Positions 45,521-54,287 of a DNA stretch of 64,000 nt are shown here, in pieces. This DNA is from Butyricimonas muris (GTDB lineage: Bacteria; Bacteroidota; Bacteroidia; Bacteroidales; Marinifilaceae): NCBI RefSeq assembly GCF_046365375.1, contig NZ_JBKEIT010000003.1:248001-312000 (forward strand), in the 5' to 3' direction. Both the position numbers and the translations under genes were made by a program. The notes under the pieces were generated by a model. It saw only the letters and a program-made list of their open reading frames with translations. It did no database searches and was not told where the DNA came from. Position 1 is the first letter of the stretch; each line of letters begins with the position of its first letter.

Positions 45521-46768
45521 ATGAAAAAAATAATTAGCCTATTTTGTGTACTATTATTCGGGGGTGTAATTTCAGTAAAGGCTCAGGATTATCTTCAGAT
45601 TGTTTCTTTGGAATCGGATAACGGGACACAAGCTGTTTTTTCTTCCGCGGGGGCGGCTGAGAATAAAAAAGGGATTGAAACAGACGCTATAAAATCACTT
45701 ATCTATACCTTGTTTTTTCAAGGTGTAGAAGGTGTTAATGACGGGAAACCTTTGGTTAGCAAGCCTAACGAGGCCTATACCAATTCGTTTTTTAATAATC
45801 AGGCGCGCTACGCTTCTTATGTGGCGCGTACCGAAGAGGCTGTCAAGGCCGCGAAGATTGGCGGACGTTACCAAGGGACGACGCGTGTCACGTTGCGCCT
45901 TCGCCAATTGATAAACGACGTGAGGAAGAACACGGGTTATGACCAGATGGTGGCGGAAACTCCTAAACCCCGCCTGCCTAAACCCACAATCATTGTTGTT
46001 CCTTACAAGAAGGAAGGCGAAAGTTTTCAAAGCATACTGGAGAATGACTATGATCTTCGTGTTGCCGTGGCTGCCGTGCAGAAAGGGTTTGAAGATTGTG
46101 ATATTAAAACGAGGGATTTGCAGGGGACTATCGACGCGATGAAACGGCGTATGCAATACGAGGACAATGCCGGTGCGGCGGATTCCAATGATAAGCAGCT
46201 TTTGCTGTCGTCGGGTGCGGATGTGTATGTCACCGTGGATATGAAAAAGGATGTCACGGAACAGGATGCCCGCGTATCATTGATAATGAAGGCTTACGAA
46301 ACGGCAAGCGGAACTATCTGGGCGTCGGAAGACGGGTGGACGAATCGTTTCCGTACCAGAGCCACGGATGTTTTGTGTTCTCATGCCGTTAAGGACAATC
46401 TTCCGAAGTTCTTGGAACAGATTGTTAAGAATTATTCTCAGCCGGCACGTGTCGTTTTGCAAATATCCATTAGCGGAAGTTCTATAAGTTCCTTGAACGA
46501 TGCTTCCTGCTCTAATGGAGAGCGGATTTTGGATTTTATCCAGAATTGGTTGGATCGTAACGCTTTTGAAGGGGATTATCATATGCAGGGTATTATGGGA
46601 GAGTCGGCTATATTTGATTATGTCATGATTCCTATGCAAGACGAGAACGGTTACAAAATGACCGCGGACAAATTCGCCGGTCAACTGGGACGGCAACTCA
46701 AAGAACAGGGTGTTTCCGCCTCTTATCGTATCGAGGGCGGCACGATTTTGCTGATGCTGGATTTGTAG
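45521..46768 (+). CDS. Exported protein, DUF6175-like
   Basis: 415 aa with signal peptide (ISVKAQ). I do not recognise a characterised family; size and the AQDYLQIVSLESDNGTQAV opening suggest the DUF6175 group, an assignment made from memory. The middle has CsgG-like alternation (KPTIIVVPYKKEGESF, FEDCDIKTRDLQGTID). It starts 9 nt after the CsgG-like gene, so translation is likely coupled. Probably periplasmic or outer-membrane associated. Confidence 0.7.
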   Translation: MKKIISLFCVLLFGGVISVKAQDYLQIVSLESDNGTQAVFSSAGAAENKKGIETDAIKSLIYTLFFQGVEGVNDGKPLVSKPNEAYTNSFFNNQARYASYVARTEEAVKAAKIGGRYQGTTRVTLRLRQLINDVRKNTGYDQMVAETPKPRLPKPTIIVVPYKKEGESFQSILENDYDLRVAVAAVQKGFEDCDIKTRDLQGTIDAMKRRMQYEDNAGAADSNDKQLLLSSGADVYVTVDMKKDVTEQDARVSLIMKAYETASGTIWASEDGWTNRFRTRATDVLCSHAVKDNLPKFLEQIVKNYSQPARVVLQISISGSSISSLNDASCSNGERILDFIQNWLDRNAFEGDYHMQGIMGESAIFDYVMIPMQDENGYKMTADKFAGQLGRQLKEQGVSASYRIEGGTILLMLDL

Positions 46769-46797
46769 AGAGTAATAACAGTTAAAAGAAAAGGATT

Positions 46798-48138
46798 ATG
46801 CGAAAGATTATTTTAAGCTTGTTGCTTTCCGTGTACGGTGTTTTTCAAGCCGGAGCGCAGGAACCCGAATGGGTAAACAAGCGTCCGACTTCGCCGGATA
46901 TGTATATCGGCATAGGCATGGCATCGCTGACAGAAACCGACTACATGAAAAAGGCCACTCAAAATGCTCTGTTGGACATTGTTTCACAGATAGCGATAAA
47001 ACTTGAAAATAATTCTTTTTTACATCGGGTGGATGTAGACGGGAAGTCGCGCGAGATGTTCGAGGACAAGATACACGGTTCGTTGGCGGCTTGGATAGAA
47101 GGGCAGGAGTTGAAGGATACCTACCAATCCGGACAAAAATACTACGTGTATTATGTTCTGGATAAAAACGTGTATGCCCGGAAGGCGGAGGAACGCAGGC
47201 AGCAGGCGATAAAAACGGGTATGGATTACCTGCAAAAGGGACGTGCCGCGGAAGAAGCCATGAATCTCACGCAAGCCGTCCAGCTTTACGGTAAAGGACT
47301 TGAAGCCGCGGAACCGTGGGTGTTTATGGATTTGACGACGGACGAGGGGGGAAGGTCTGTAAATGTTCCCGTTGAACTTTACAATGCCTACATGAATGTA
47401 TTCAGCGGTATGGCTATTACCACGAATGTCGTTCAAGTGGAAGGGGAGGCTTTCAAGGCGGTTGCTGAGCCTATTGCCGGGTGTCTTTCAAAGAATGGCG
47501 TTGTTGTTCCCAATGTGAAGTTGAAAGCGTCGTTCGTGTCCGGTAGCGGTGCCGTGTCGCCTGCCATACAGACGGATCACACGGGGACGGCTGAATTTTA
47601 CGTGACGAATATCACGTCTAAAGAAGATGTGCAGGAGTTATGCGTTTCTATTGACGAGTCGTTCACGGACGCTCTTCCTGAAGCGTATCGCCGGCTGTTA
47701 CAAAATCAAACGTGGCCGGCTGCCAAGGTTTCTATTCTGTTGAAAAGTGCCCCGATCACGGCTTACTTGTATGTCAACGATAATGACTTGGAAGGATGTG
47801 AACGCCATATCAGCAGTTTATTGACCAACAATTATTTCACGCTGTCGGAAGACCCGGATGCTCCACAATGTTTTGTCGATTTGTCAACAAAAATGGAGAT
47901 GGGGGAAATGGTTACCGGTGGTATTTATGATTTGAATGCGTGTTATTGTACACTCGTTCTCAAGATTTATAATAACAAGAATCAGCAGATGTTACTAAAC
48001 TATTCGGTGAATCGCGTGAAAGTTCTGGTACCTATCAGTAAGTCTGCGGAAGAAACTATTTCAATGTGTGTGCGGGAAGTTATGAAACGTGTCAACCGTG
48101 AATTACCGGACCGGATTAAAAAATTAAAAATCAATTAA
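46798..48138 (+). CDS. LPP20-family exported protein
   Basis: 446 aa, signal peptide ending AGAQ. The first ~140 residues follow the LPP20 pattern: PEWVNKRPTSPDMYIGIGMA, AQNAL-type helix (ATQNALLDIVSQIAIKL) and YYVYYVLDKNVY. A helical pair with TPR-like look (GMDYLQKGRAAEEAMNLTQAVQLYGKGLE, cited in parts) and beta domains follow. LPP20-type proteins are outer-membrane lipoproteins of unknown activity; this one has no lipobox. It is followed after 11 nt by a second, lipidated LPP20-like protein. Confidence 0.75.
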   Translation: MRKIILSLLLSVYGVFQAGAQEPEWVNKRPTSPDMYIGIGMASLTETDYMKKATQNALLDIVSQIAIKLENNSFLHRVDVDGKSREMFEDKIHGSLAAWIEGQELKDTYQSGQKYYVYYVLDKNVYARKAEERRQQAIKTGMDYLQKGRAAEEAMNLTQAVQLYGKGLEAAEPWVFMDLTTDEGGRSVNVPVELYNAYMNVFSGMAITTNVVQVEGEAFKAVAEPIAGCLSKNGVVVPNVKLKASFVSGSGAVSPAIQTDHTGTAEFYVTNITSKEDVQELCVSIDESFTDALPEAYRRLLQNQTWPAAKVSILLKSAPITAYLYVNDNDLEGCERHISSLLTNNYFTLSEDPDAPQCFVDLSTKMEMGEMVTGGIYDLNACYCTLVLKIYNNKNQQMLLNYSVNRVKVLVPISKSAEETISMCVREVMKRVNRELPDRIKKLKIN

Positions 48139-48149
48139 AATGTAAGATT

Positions 48150-48707
48150 ATGAAACATTATGCCTTGTGGGTAATATTTTTAGTTCTGTTTTTCTCGTTA
48201 GTCGGTTGCGGCTCATCGAAGAAAGTACAGGAAACATCTCCCGTATCCACTTTTATCATGCCCGGTTCCGAATATGTCAGCGGCAACGGTGTGCTTCGCG
48301 GATGGGGTTCCGGGAAGTCCGACAGCGAGGCTTCTGCCCGGAAGAAAGCACAGATGATGGCTTCCGCTGAATTGGCCGCCATGTTGTCTAAAACCGTGGA
48401 GGCTACCGTTGAAGAATACACCACGGTGCTGTCCGAGGGGATGTCGTCCGCGTCCAAATCTTTGCTTCAGGACAAGACGAAAGTAACGGTGAAAAAGACT
48501 TTGGTGGGGGCTACTATTGTATTCGACCGTTGGACACAGGATGAGCAAACCGGACAATACACGAATTATATTGTTCTGGAACTGAAAGGAGCTGAATATT
48601 TGGATGCTCTTTACAAGGAATTAGGCAAAAATAACGAGGATTCTATTGATAAAGAATTGTTGCAACGCCTTTTCTTGAAGTCTATTGACGAAAACGCGAA
48701 AAAGTAA
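48150..48707 (+). CDS. LPP20-like lipoprotein
   Basis: 185 aa, lipobox LVGC (Cys20) followed by GSSKK. It has the LPP20 signature VSGNGVLRGWGSGKSDSEASARKKAQM and the helix SAELAAMLSKTVEATVEEY, then a beta hairpin (VIFDRWTQDEQTGQYTNYIVL). Last gene of the operon; a GC-rich hairpin follows. It probably anchors the envelope part of the system to the outer membrane. Confidence 0.8.
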   Translation: MKHYALWVIFLVLFFSLVGCGSSKKVQETSPVSTFIMPGSEYVSGNGVLRGWGSGKSDSEASARKKAQMMASAELAAMLSKTVEATVEEYTTVLSEGMSSASKSLLQDKTKVTVKKTLVGATIVFDRWTQDEQTGQYTNYIVLELKGAEYLDALYKELGKNNEDSIDKELLQRLFLKSIDENAKK

Positions 48708-48714
48708 AATATTT

Positions 48715-48743
48715 CCCCTGCCCGGAGAAAAGAAGGGCAGGGG
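48715..48743. terminator. Terminator between convergent operons
   Basis: 9-bp stem CCCCTGCCC/GGGCAGGGG with an 11-nt loop, between the end of the envelope operon and the end of the response regulator gene. Confidence 0.75.
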
Positions 48744-48745
48744 GA

Positions 48746-49432
48746 CTATAATTCGTTCACGAGTTTATAGCCCGTGGCAAATTCATTTTGTATCGCGATG
48801 GTTTTATCTGCCTTTAGTTTTTTATTCAGCAGGCAGACATACCGGGTGAGCGATTTCTCTTTGTCGGTGGAATAAATGTTCCAGAGGGTTTCGCACATTT
48901 CTACCGTGGAGATTACTTCGTTGATACGCAAACAGAATAACCATAGTATTTTGGCTTCCATGCCTTTCAACTCTTCCTTTTTGCCGGAGATGACGAGCAG
49001 GCGATTGTTTTTGTTGAAAGTGGTGGTGGGGGACAGGTGGAAAAGTCCCTGTTCTTGTTCTTTGTTCAGACGGCGGGTTCTGGCAATGGCCTTGTCCACA
49101 CGCGCCCGCACCTCGTCAACGCTGCAACCTTTGACAAGATAATCGTCAGCCCCCTCGTACAGGGCGTGATTGTGATTGGCGGAACTGAGGATAACGATGG
49201 GTACTTGATCGCCGGTTTCACGGACAAGGCGGATGAGTTCGTGCCCGTCTTTCCCCGGTAAATCCATGTCAAGCAGTAGCAGATCCCATTTTCCCGTTTC
49301 GTATAAGCGCCACGCCTCGTTACCTTCCGGGGCGACTTTCACGGAGAATCCCGCTTCTTCCAGTATTTCCGTGTATACCGCCGCCGCCGTGGCGTTGTCC
49401 TCGGCGTACAGTATTTTTATTTTTTCCTCCAT
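48746..49432 (-). CDS. OmpR-family response regulator
   Basis: 228 aa: receiver domain (acidic pair in LYAEDN, phospho-Asp in LLLLDMDLPGKDG, Lys in DDYLVKGCSVDEV) and a winged-helix DNA-binding domain (LKGMEAKILWLFCL, SLTRYVCLLNKKL). It overlaps its kinase gene by 16 nt. Its likely target is the divergent ABC-transporter promoter, which carries a tandem 11-bp repeat. Confidence 0.94.
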   Translation of the reverse strand: MEEKIKILYAEDNATAAAVYTEILEEAGFSVKVAPEGNEAWRLYETGKWDLLLLDMDLPGKDGHELIRLVRETGDQVPIVILSSANHNHALYEGADDYLVKGCSVDEVRARVDKAIARTRRLNKEQEQGLFHLSPTTTFNKNNRLLVISGKKEELKGMEAKILWLFCLRINEVISTVEMCETLWNIYSTDKEKSLTRYVCLLNKKLKADKTIAIQNEFATGYKLVNEL

Positions 49433-50622
49433 TTGCTAATGTATATAGTGAATGTAGAACCTTTTCCCGGGGTACTGTTTACCGTGATTCTGCCTTTGTG
49501 GGCTTTCACCACGTTGTAGACGTAATTGAGTCCCAAGCCATATCCTTTCTTCCCGTGGGCAGGCTCTCCTTTATTGACTTGATAATATTTATTGAATATG
49601 TGTTTCTGTTGTTTTTTAGGTATTCCGACGCCGTTATCCCTGACTTCGATAACGAGGGTTCCTCTTTTCTGATAGCATATGACGGTGACGTGAGGTGCTT
49701 TACCACTGTATTTTACAGCGTTATCGAGTAGGTTCTGGATTGCTCCCAGCAGGTAGAAATGGGAAACATACGCGGTTTCCGATTCCACGAGGTAGCGCAA
49801 TTGCAGTTGAAGGTCTTTTTGCCCGTGGTTCGCGAGGCGTTGTTTTTCGAGCAGGGCGAGTAATTCATCTTTTAAGTTGAATTCACTTCTGTTGATTTGA
49901 AGATGAGCGAGCCCGCTTAATGTTTTCAATAATTGTTGGGAGCCTATTTTTAAACGGTTGGCTTCTTCCTGTATAAGGTGGATTTTCTTTAAACCTTGTT
50001 CGTCTTCCGGGGCGATGGATTTTCTTTCGACAAGTTCGGCAAGCGTGGAAATACTGCTTAGCGGGGTTTTCCAGTCGTGTACTACTTGTTTTATCATTTG
50101 TTCCTGCAAGCGGGACAGGTGTTGCTGGGCGTGTGACAAGTATAGCAACCCGAACACGAGCAACAAGGTCAGAGCCACGATGGCAAGCATATCCTGCCAT
50201 GATTTTTCCAGCAGGTACGCGAACGGAAAGTTGTAGTGAACAAGCAGAACTTCGCCGGGTGTGTCCGCTATCGGGTAGGCTTTAGCGTGAATCATTTTCG
50301 CTGTGTTTTCCCTGTTGCGGGAATAGTGAAAAAGTTCCAAACCACTGCTGTCTATTTGTTGAATAACAAAATGAACGGGGTAATGCGTGCTTCCGTGTAG
50401 AAGGCTGTCCAGTTGTACAAAGGTGGGGACAGGGTCGGGATGGATGTCCGATAGTGACAATGCCTTGATGTTATTGTCAATGATGGAGTCCACGTGTATT
50501 TTCCACTGTGTTTTCTCGTTCTCGTATAGTTTGATTCCGGAAAATAGCTGGTTGATCCACAACAATATGAATATTGCGGATGTGATATATCCTATTATCC
50601 TTAAATCATGCTTCATATACAC
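49417..50622 (-). CDS. Sensor histidine kinase
   Basis: 401 aa. Two membrane spans (about 8-25 and 140-160) enclose a ~110-residue periplasmic sensor. It has H-box QVVHDWKTPLSSI, N-box QNLLDNAVKY, G1 VRDNGVGIPKKQ and G2 GYGLGLNYVYN. It resembles the RprX-type kinases of Bacteroides. The gene order is kinase then regulator, divergent from the LolD/MacB-like transporter, a common layout for envelope-stress or peptide-efflux systems. Confidence 0.94.
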   Translation of the reverse strand: MYMKHDLRIIGYITSAIFILLWINQLFSGIKLYENEKTQWKIHVDSIIDNNIKALSLSDIHPDPVPTFVQLDSLLHGSTHYPVHFVIQQIDSSGLELFHYSRNRENTAKMIHAKAYPIADTPGEVLLVHYNFPFAYLLEKSWQDMLAIVALTLLLVFGLLYLSHAQQHLSRLQEQMIKQVVHDWKTPLSSISTLAELVERKSIAPEDEQGLKKIHLIQEEANRLKIGSQQLLKTLSGLAHLQINRSEFNLKDELLALLEKQRLANHGQKDLQLQLRYLVESETAYVSHFYLLGAIQNLLDNAVKYSGKAPHVTVICYQKRGTLVIEVRDNGVGIPKKQQKHIFNKYYQVNKGEPAHGKKGYGLGLNYVYNVVKAHKGRITVNSTPGKGSTFTIYISKWRKK

Positions 50623-50734
50623 CTTTATTGTGTCGTTCCAACAAGTTTACAATAAATGGCCGGTGAAAGTATGCTGTTTAGACGACGGGGTAAAAGTAAT
50701 TATTTCAAGTTGATTTTGCAAGGACATGAAATTA

Positions 50735-50995
50735 TCACTTGGCGACTTGTGCCATCCATAACTTGAATGGTTCTGCTTTAGGCGAAGGAATGGATTGTAT
50801 TAACCGGAATAATTGTTCGGTATCAGCGACATCCGTCATGTGATTTTTCCCGTCAGACGAGTGTATTTTTTGGGGTTTGGACTATCCGTTAAGACAGCCA
50901 CTACATCCACAATAGAGAAATACCATTCCTCTTTGTCACTATCCCATACGGTACGAACTTTCTTTTCTTCGAAAACTTTTATCGCGTTTTGTCAT
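50735..50995 (-). pseudogene. BRO/DinD-like antirepressor remnant
   Basis: The - strand encodes, in shifted frames, AIKVFEEKKVRTVWDSDKEE / WYFSIVDVVAVLTDSPNPKK and then MTDVADTEQLFRLIQSIPSP / KAEPFKLWMAQVAK ending at TGA 50735-50737. These strings are the conserved N-terminal BRO-type part of DinD/phage-antirepressor-like proteins. There is a frameshift near the start, a large internal deletion with a second frame change around KYTRLTGKIT, and a missing C-terminal half. It is a clear relic of a mobile or phage-linked gene inserted between the kinase and the ABC operon. Confidence 0.8.
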
Positions 50996-51109
50996 GATAT
51001 CTTGTTTTGCACTACGTAAAGATAGCTATTTGGAATGATTTATCCTAATAATAGATTAGCAAATTCGGTTACCAAGGTAACTTTTCTTCAATTAGTACTA
51101 CTGAAAATT

Positions 51110-51131
51110 ACAATACTTTTACAATACTTTT
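51110..51131 (+). promoter_or_regulatory. Tandem 11-bp repeat, likely response-regulator site
   Basis: ACAATACTTTT occurs twice without a gap (51110-51120, 51121-51131), one helical turn apart and ~30-50 bp upstream of the -7 box. This geometry fits binding by an OmpR-family dimer, probably the regulator encoded divergently. Confidence 0.6.
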
Positions 51132-51157
51132 AGACGTTTCTTTAGGATGAGGTTATC

Positions 51158-51165
51158 TAAGTTTG
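51158..51165 (+). promoter_or_regulatory. -7 box of ABC operon
   Basis: TAAGTTTG, 30 nt before ATG 51196. The -33 region is weak, which fits activator dependence. Confidence 0.55.
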
Positions 51166-51195
51166 TAGCGTAATAATAACTAAAACTGAACGCGT

Positions 51196-51861
51196 ATGAT
51201 AACCTTGGAAAATATTAATAAGACGTTTTACACGAAAGAAGTAGAAACCCGGGCATTGGAAGATATTAATCTGACGGTGGAAAAGGGTGAATTTGTTGCT
51301 ATCATGGGACCTTCCGGTTGCGGGAAGAGTACGATGTTGAATATCATGGGACTGTTGGATAAGCCGACGAGCGGCTGGGTGATTATTGATGATGTGCGGG
51401 CGGATTCACTGTACGACAAGGATATGGCACGGATACGAAACCAGAAGTTGGGTTTTATATTCCAAAGTTTCCATTTGATTCCCTCGTTGAATGTCTTGGA
51501 TAATGTTTTATTACCCATGCTGTACCGCCGGGGAACTTCCCATTCGGAGGATAAAAAAAGGGCTTTGGAGATATTGGGTAAGGTGGAGTTGTCACATCGG
51601 TTGAAACATTTCCCCTCGCAATTGTCCGGTGGTCAGTGCCAGCGCGTGGCAATTGCAAGAGCCTTGATCGGACAACCGAAAGTAATTTTTGCCGATGAGC
51701 CGACGGGTAACCTTGACAGTAAAATGGGAGCGGAGATCATGGATATTCTGATTCGCTTGAATCAAGAGGGAACAACTATCGTGATGGTGACTCATGACGA
51801 GAAATTGGCACGGGAAACGGGACGAATCATACGTTTGTTTGATGGAAAGCTAGTGTTATGA
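51196..51861 (+). CDS. LolD/MacB-type ABC transporter ATPase
   Basis: 221 aa. Walker A GPSGCGKST, Q-loop FIFQSFHLIP, signature LSGGQCQRVAIARAL, Walker B VIFADEPTGNLDS and switch VTHDEKLAR are intact. The TGNLDSK motif and short length place it with the LolD/MacB (type VII) ATPases, which drive mechanotransmission via FtsX-like permeases and do not move substrate through the membrane domain. Four permease genes and TolC/HlyD partners follow. Confidence 0.95.
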   Translation: MITLENINKTFYTKEVETRALEDINLTVEKGEFVAIMGPSGCGKSTMLNIMGLLDKPTSGWVIIDDVRADSLYDKDMARIRNQKLGFIFQSFHLIPSLNVLDNVLLPMLYRRGTSHSEDKKRALEILGKVELSHRLKHFPSQLSGGQCQRVAIARALIGQPKVIFADEPTGNLDSKMGAEIMDILIRLNQEGTTIVMVTHDEKLARETGRIIRLFDGKLVL

Positions 51862-51891
51862 GAAGGGTGTTTTTCTGATAAATTTTCAGTT

Positions 51892-53109
51892 ATGGGTAAA
51901 TTACGAATTTATTTTAAACCGATATGGTACAATATCATGCACCATAAGGCGTATGCCGGGTTTTGTGTGTTCGGGACGATGTTGACGTTTGTGTTTATCA
52001 CGATATTGTTGCAGGTGACGAACGTGATAGTGGGGAATACGCCGCCAGCAACGAAGGCTGACCGTATCGTGAGGGTGAATGCGGGGATTTGGGATGAACG
52101 AAGAGAGGTCTTTTTTGAGCGGAAAGATGTTGAAGCCATGATGAATAATGTTGTGGGGTATGAAACGTACACTTGTTCTCATAGCCAAAATGGTAATATT
52201 ATATTGAATAATAAATTACTGGATAATAGTGTGTTGTTTGTTGATGCGAAATATTGGGATGTTTTTCAATACAAGTTTATCAAGGGGCGACCGTGGAATA
52301 AGGAGGAGAGCAGACAGCCTTATGTGGTTATTAACGAGAGTTTCGCTATGAGTTATTTTGCCACAGATGATGTGATTGGTAAGGAAATAGAGTTTCAAGA
52401 GATAACGTATAAGGTGTTGGGGGTGGTTGAAGATGTATCCATGTTTGCTTATGGTGGTAATAGCCCTGTGTTGGCTCCGGAGAGTTTTAGTGACTTTTTG
52501 ATGGGAAGACGGATTGTAAACATTCATGTTTTATTCCCGGAAGGGATGTCGGTGGAAGAAATGAAAAAGAGGTTGACAAACGGTTTTAATATTTGGGCAG
52601 AAATGGCATCTTGGGGGAGTAAGGCTCAGGTTCGTTATTTTTCTACGATACAAGAACTTCTGGCTGAAGATTATGGAGGGGATTTGTTGTTGGTTGGTGT
52701 TGGAGGAATCCTTTTTATTCTGTTGTGTATCCCGTTATTGAATATTGTTTTATTGAATATGGCGAACACAAGTGTTCAAATTGCGGAAATAGGTGTGAAG
52801 CGGGCTTTGGGGGCTAATCGTTTTGTGGCTTTCATGATGATATTGTCAGAGAATTTTGTTTTAGTTATAGCGGGATTGGTCGGGGGTATTATACTGGTAT
52901 ATCCTGTTTTGCAGTGCATGGGACTATTGTATTTAGATGAGGATGCCTTCGGAGCATTGGCTGTAATGCCTCAATTGGATTGGATGATAATTTTATTTGT
53001 TGTCGTGCCTTTGTCTATTTTGTTTTCGTTGATTGCCGGGGGGATTCCTGCTTATTTGAATGTAAAACGCCCTATTGTGGAAATGTTGAAAGGAGGTTCT
53101 TCATGTTGA
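51892..53109 (+). CDS. FtsX-like ABC permease 1
   Basis: 405 aa. One N-terminal helix (about 20-40), a MacB-type periplasmic domain to ~270 and three C-terminal helices with the FtsX motif AEIGVKRALGAN. The C-terminus KGGSS is shared with permease 3, and the start (YNIMHHKAYAGFCVFGTMLTF) aligns with that paralogue. It overlaps the next permease by 7 nt. Confidence 0.9.
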   Translation: MGKLRIYFKPIWYNIMHHKAYAGFCVFGTMLTFVFITILLQVTNVIVGNTPPATKADRIVRVNAGIWDERREVFFERKDVEAMMNNVVGYETYTCSHSQNGNIILNNKLLDNSVLFVDAKYWDVFQYKFIKGRPWNKEESRQPYVVINESFAMSYFATDDVIGKEIEFQEITYKVLGVVEDVSMFAYGGNSPVLAPESFSDFLMGRRIVNIHVLFPEGMSVEEMKKRLTNGFNIWAEMASWGSKAQVRYFSTIQELLAEDYGGDLLLVGVGGILFILLCIPLLNIVLLNMANTSVQIAEIGVKRALGANRFVAFMMILSENFVLVIAGLVGGIILVYPVLQCMGLLYLDEDAFGALAVMPQLDWMIILFVVVPLSILFSLIAGGIPAYLNVKRPIVEMLKGGSSC

Positions 53110-54272
53110 AACATATATTCGTGTTATTTTTTAACCAGAGAAAAAAGTACACGGGAATTCTCGTGGGACAAATGCTTGTGTTTGTCGTGTTATTGTATTG
53201 TTTGATGGCTGTTTTCGAGGCAATTCAACGATATTATATGCCCGGTATGTTGGAAACGGATAACGTGGTTTATTTTTCTAATTTTAGACGAGGAGCAAGG
53301 GGAGTTATTGACGGAAATTATAGTGATGACGAAAAAATAAATAGTTTGTGTAAGCGTTTGGAAGCCTGTTCCATGGTGGAGGCTGTAGCTCGAACGAGAT
53401 TTTTTGTTCCCTATTTGGAGGAAGAGCGAAATTATTTTTGGAGTTCTGTCAAGGTTGGAGGTAACGAGATAGATGTTGGGATTAAATGTGCGGAAGAGAA
53501 AGCGATGCTTGTTTTTCGTCCCGTTTTGGAGGAAGGACACTGGGTTGAAGAAAAGAATTTGGAGGATGGATCGATACCCGTGGTGGTAACCCGGCAATTG
53601 GTTGAGAAGGCTGGTTGGGTAAATGCTTTGGGCAAAAAGATTTATGGTTTTGGTGGTGAGTTTACAGTGGTAGGGGTGATAGCGGGATTAAAGAATCATC
53701 CTTTGTCGCAACCTCGTCCGATATTGATATTCCCTTATTCTTTTCGTTCAAATGACCGGGGGTGTTGCGTACGAGTGAAGGCGGGAGAGATGGATAATTT
53801 TCGTGATTATTTGTACCGGGAGTTTTACAAAATATTCGAGAAGGGAAAAGACGGGTTGACTGTTGTAGATCTTGAAAAACTTAAAAGAGTGCGTTTGCGT
53901 CCGGATTTTTTAATGTTGATTAGTCTGCTTGTTCCTACCGGATTTTTACTGGTATTTGCTTTCATGGGTACGTTCGGGATATTTTGGCTTTATTCCACAA
54001 AGCGGAGAAAAGAGTTCGCTTTGCGGTTGGTGGTGGGTTCTACTTCCCGAAATTTGTTCCGATTTATCATTTTAGAAAGTATTCTACTAACGATGATGGC
54101 ATTGGTGCCGGGATGCATTTTGTTCTGTTGGGTGTATTCGTTTTCGACGGTGAATTTGATGGCGTTAGGGACGGCAGCCGGAGTGATGATGTTGTTCTCG
54201 GTGTTTAGTGCGTGGTGGCCTGCTTATCAAGTATCTAAGGTAAATCCGATAGAGGCGATGCGGGAAGAATAA
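53103..54272 (+). CDS. FtsX-like ABC permease 2
   Basis: 389 aa from ATG 53103; longer readings overlap the previous gene deeply and are rejected. MacB/FtsX architecture with RRKEFALRLVVGSTSRNL in the first C-terminal helix region. It ends SAWWPAYQVSKVNPIEAMREE. The last 69 coding bases (54192-54260) are nearly identical to permease 4, indicating duplication with recent gene conversion. Confidence 0.9.
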   Translation: MLKHIFVLFFNQRKKYTGILVGQMLVFVVLLYCLMAVFEAIQRYYMPGMLETDNVVYFSNFRRGARGVIDGNYSDDEKINSLCKRLEACSMVEAVARTRFFVPYLEEERNYFWSSVKVGGNEIDVGIKCAEEKAMLVFRPVLEEGHWVEEKNLEDGSIPVVVTRQLVEKAGWVNALGKKIYGFGGEFTVVGVIAGLKNHPLSQPRPILIFPYSFRSNDRGCCVRVKAGEMDNFRDYLYREFYKIFEKGKDGLTVVDLEKLKRVRLRPDFLMLISLLVPTGFLLVFAFMGTFGIFWLYSTKRRKEFALRLVVGSTSRNLFRFIILESILLTMMALVPGCILFCWVYSFSTVNLMALGTAAGVMMLFSVFSAWWPAYQVSKVNPIEAMREE

Positions 54273-54287
54273 TTAAAATATGCGATT

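Noticed and set aside
50813..51019. 68-aa + strand open frame
   Set aside because: It is the antisense of the recognisable BRO/DinD-like remnant.
52980..53102. N-terminal extension of permease 2
   Set aside because: It would overlap permease 1 by 130 nt. The membrane helix and family start are at ATG 53103.
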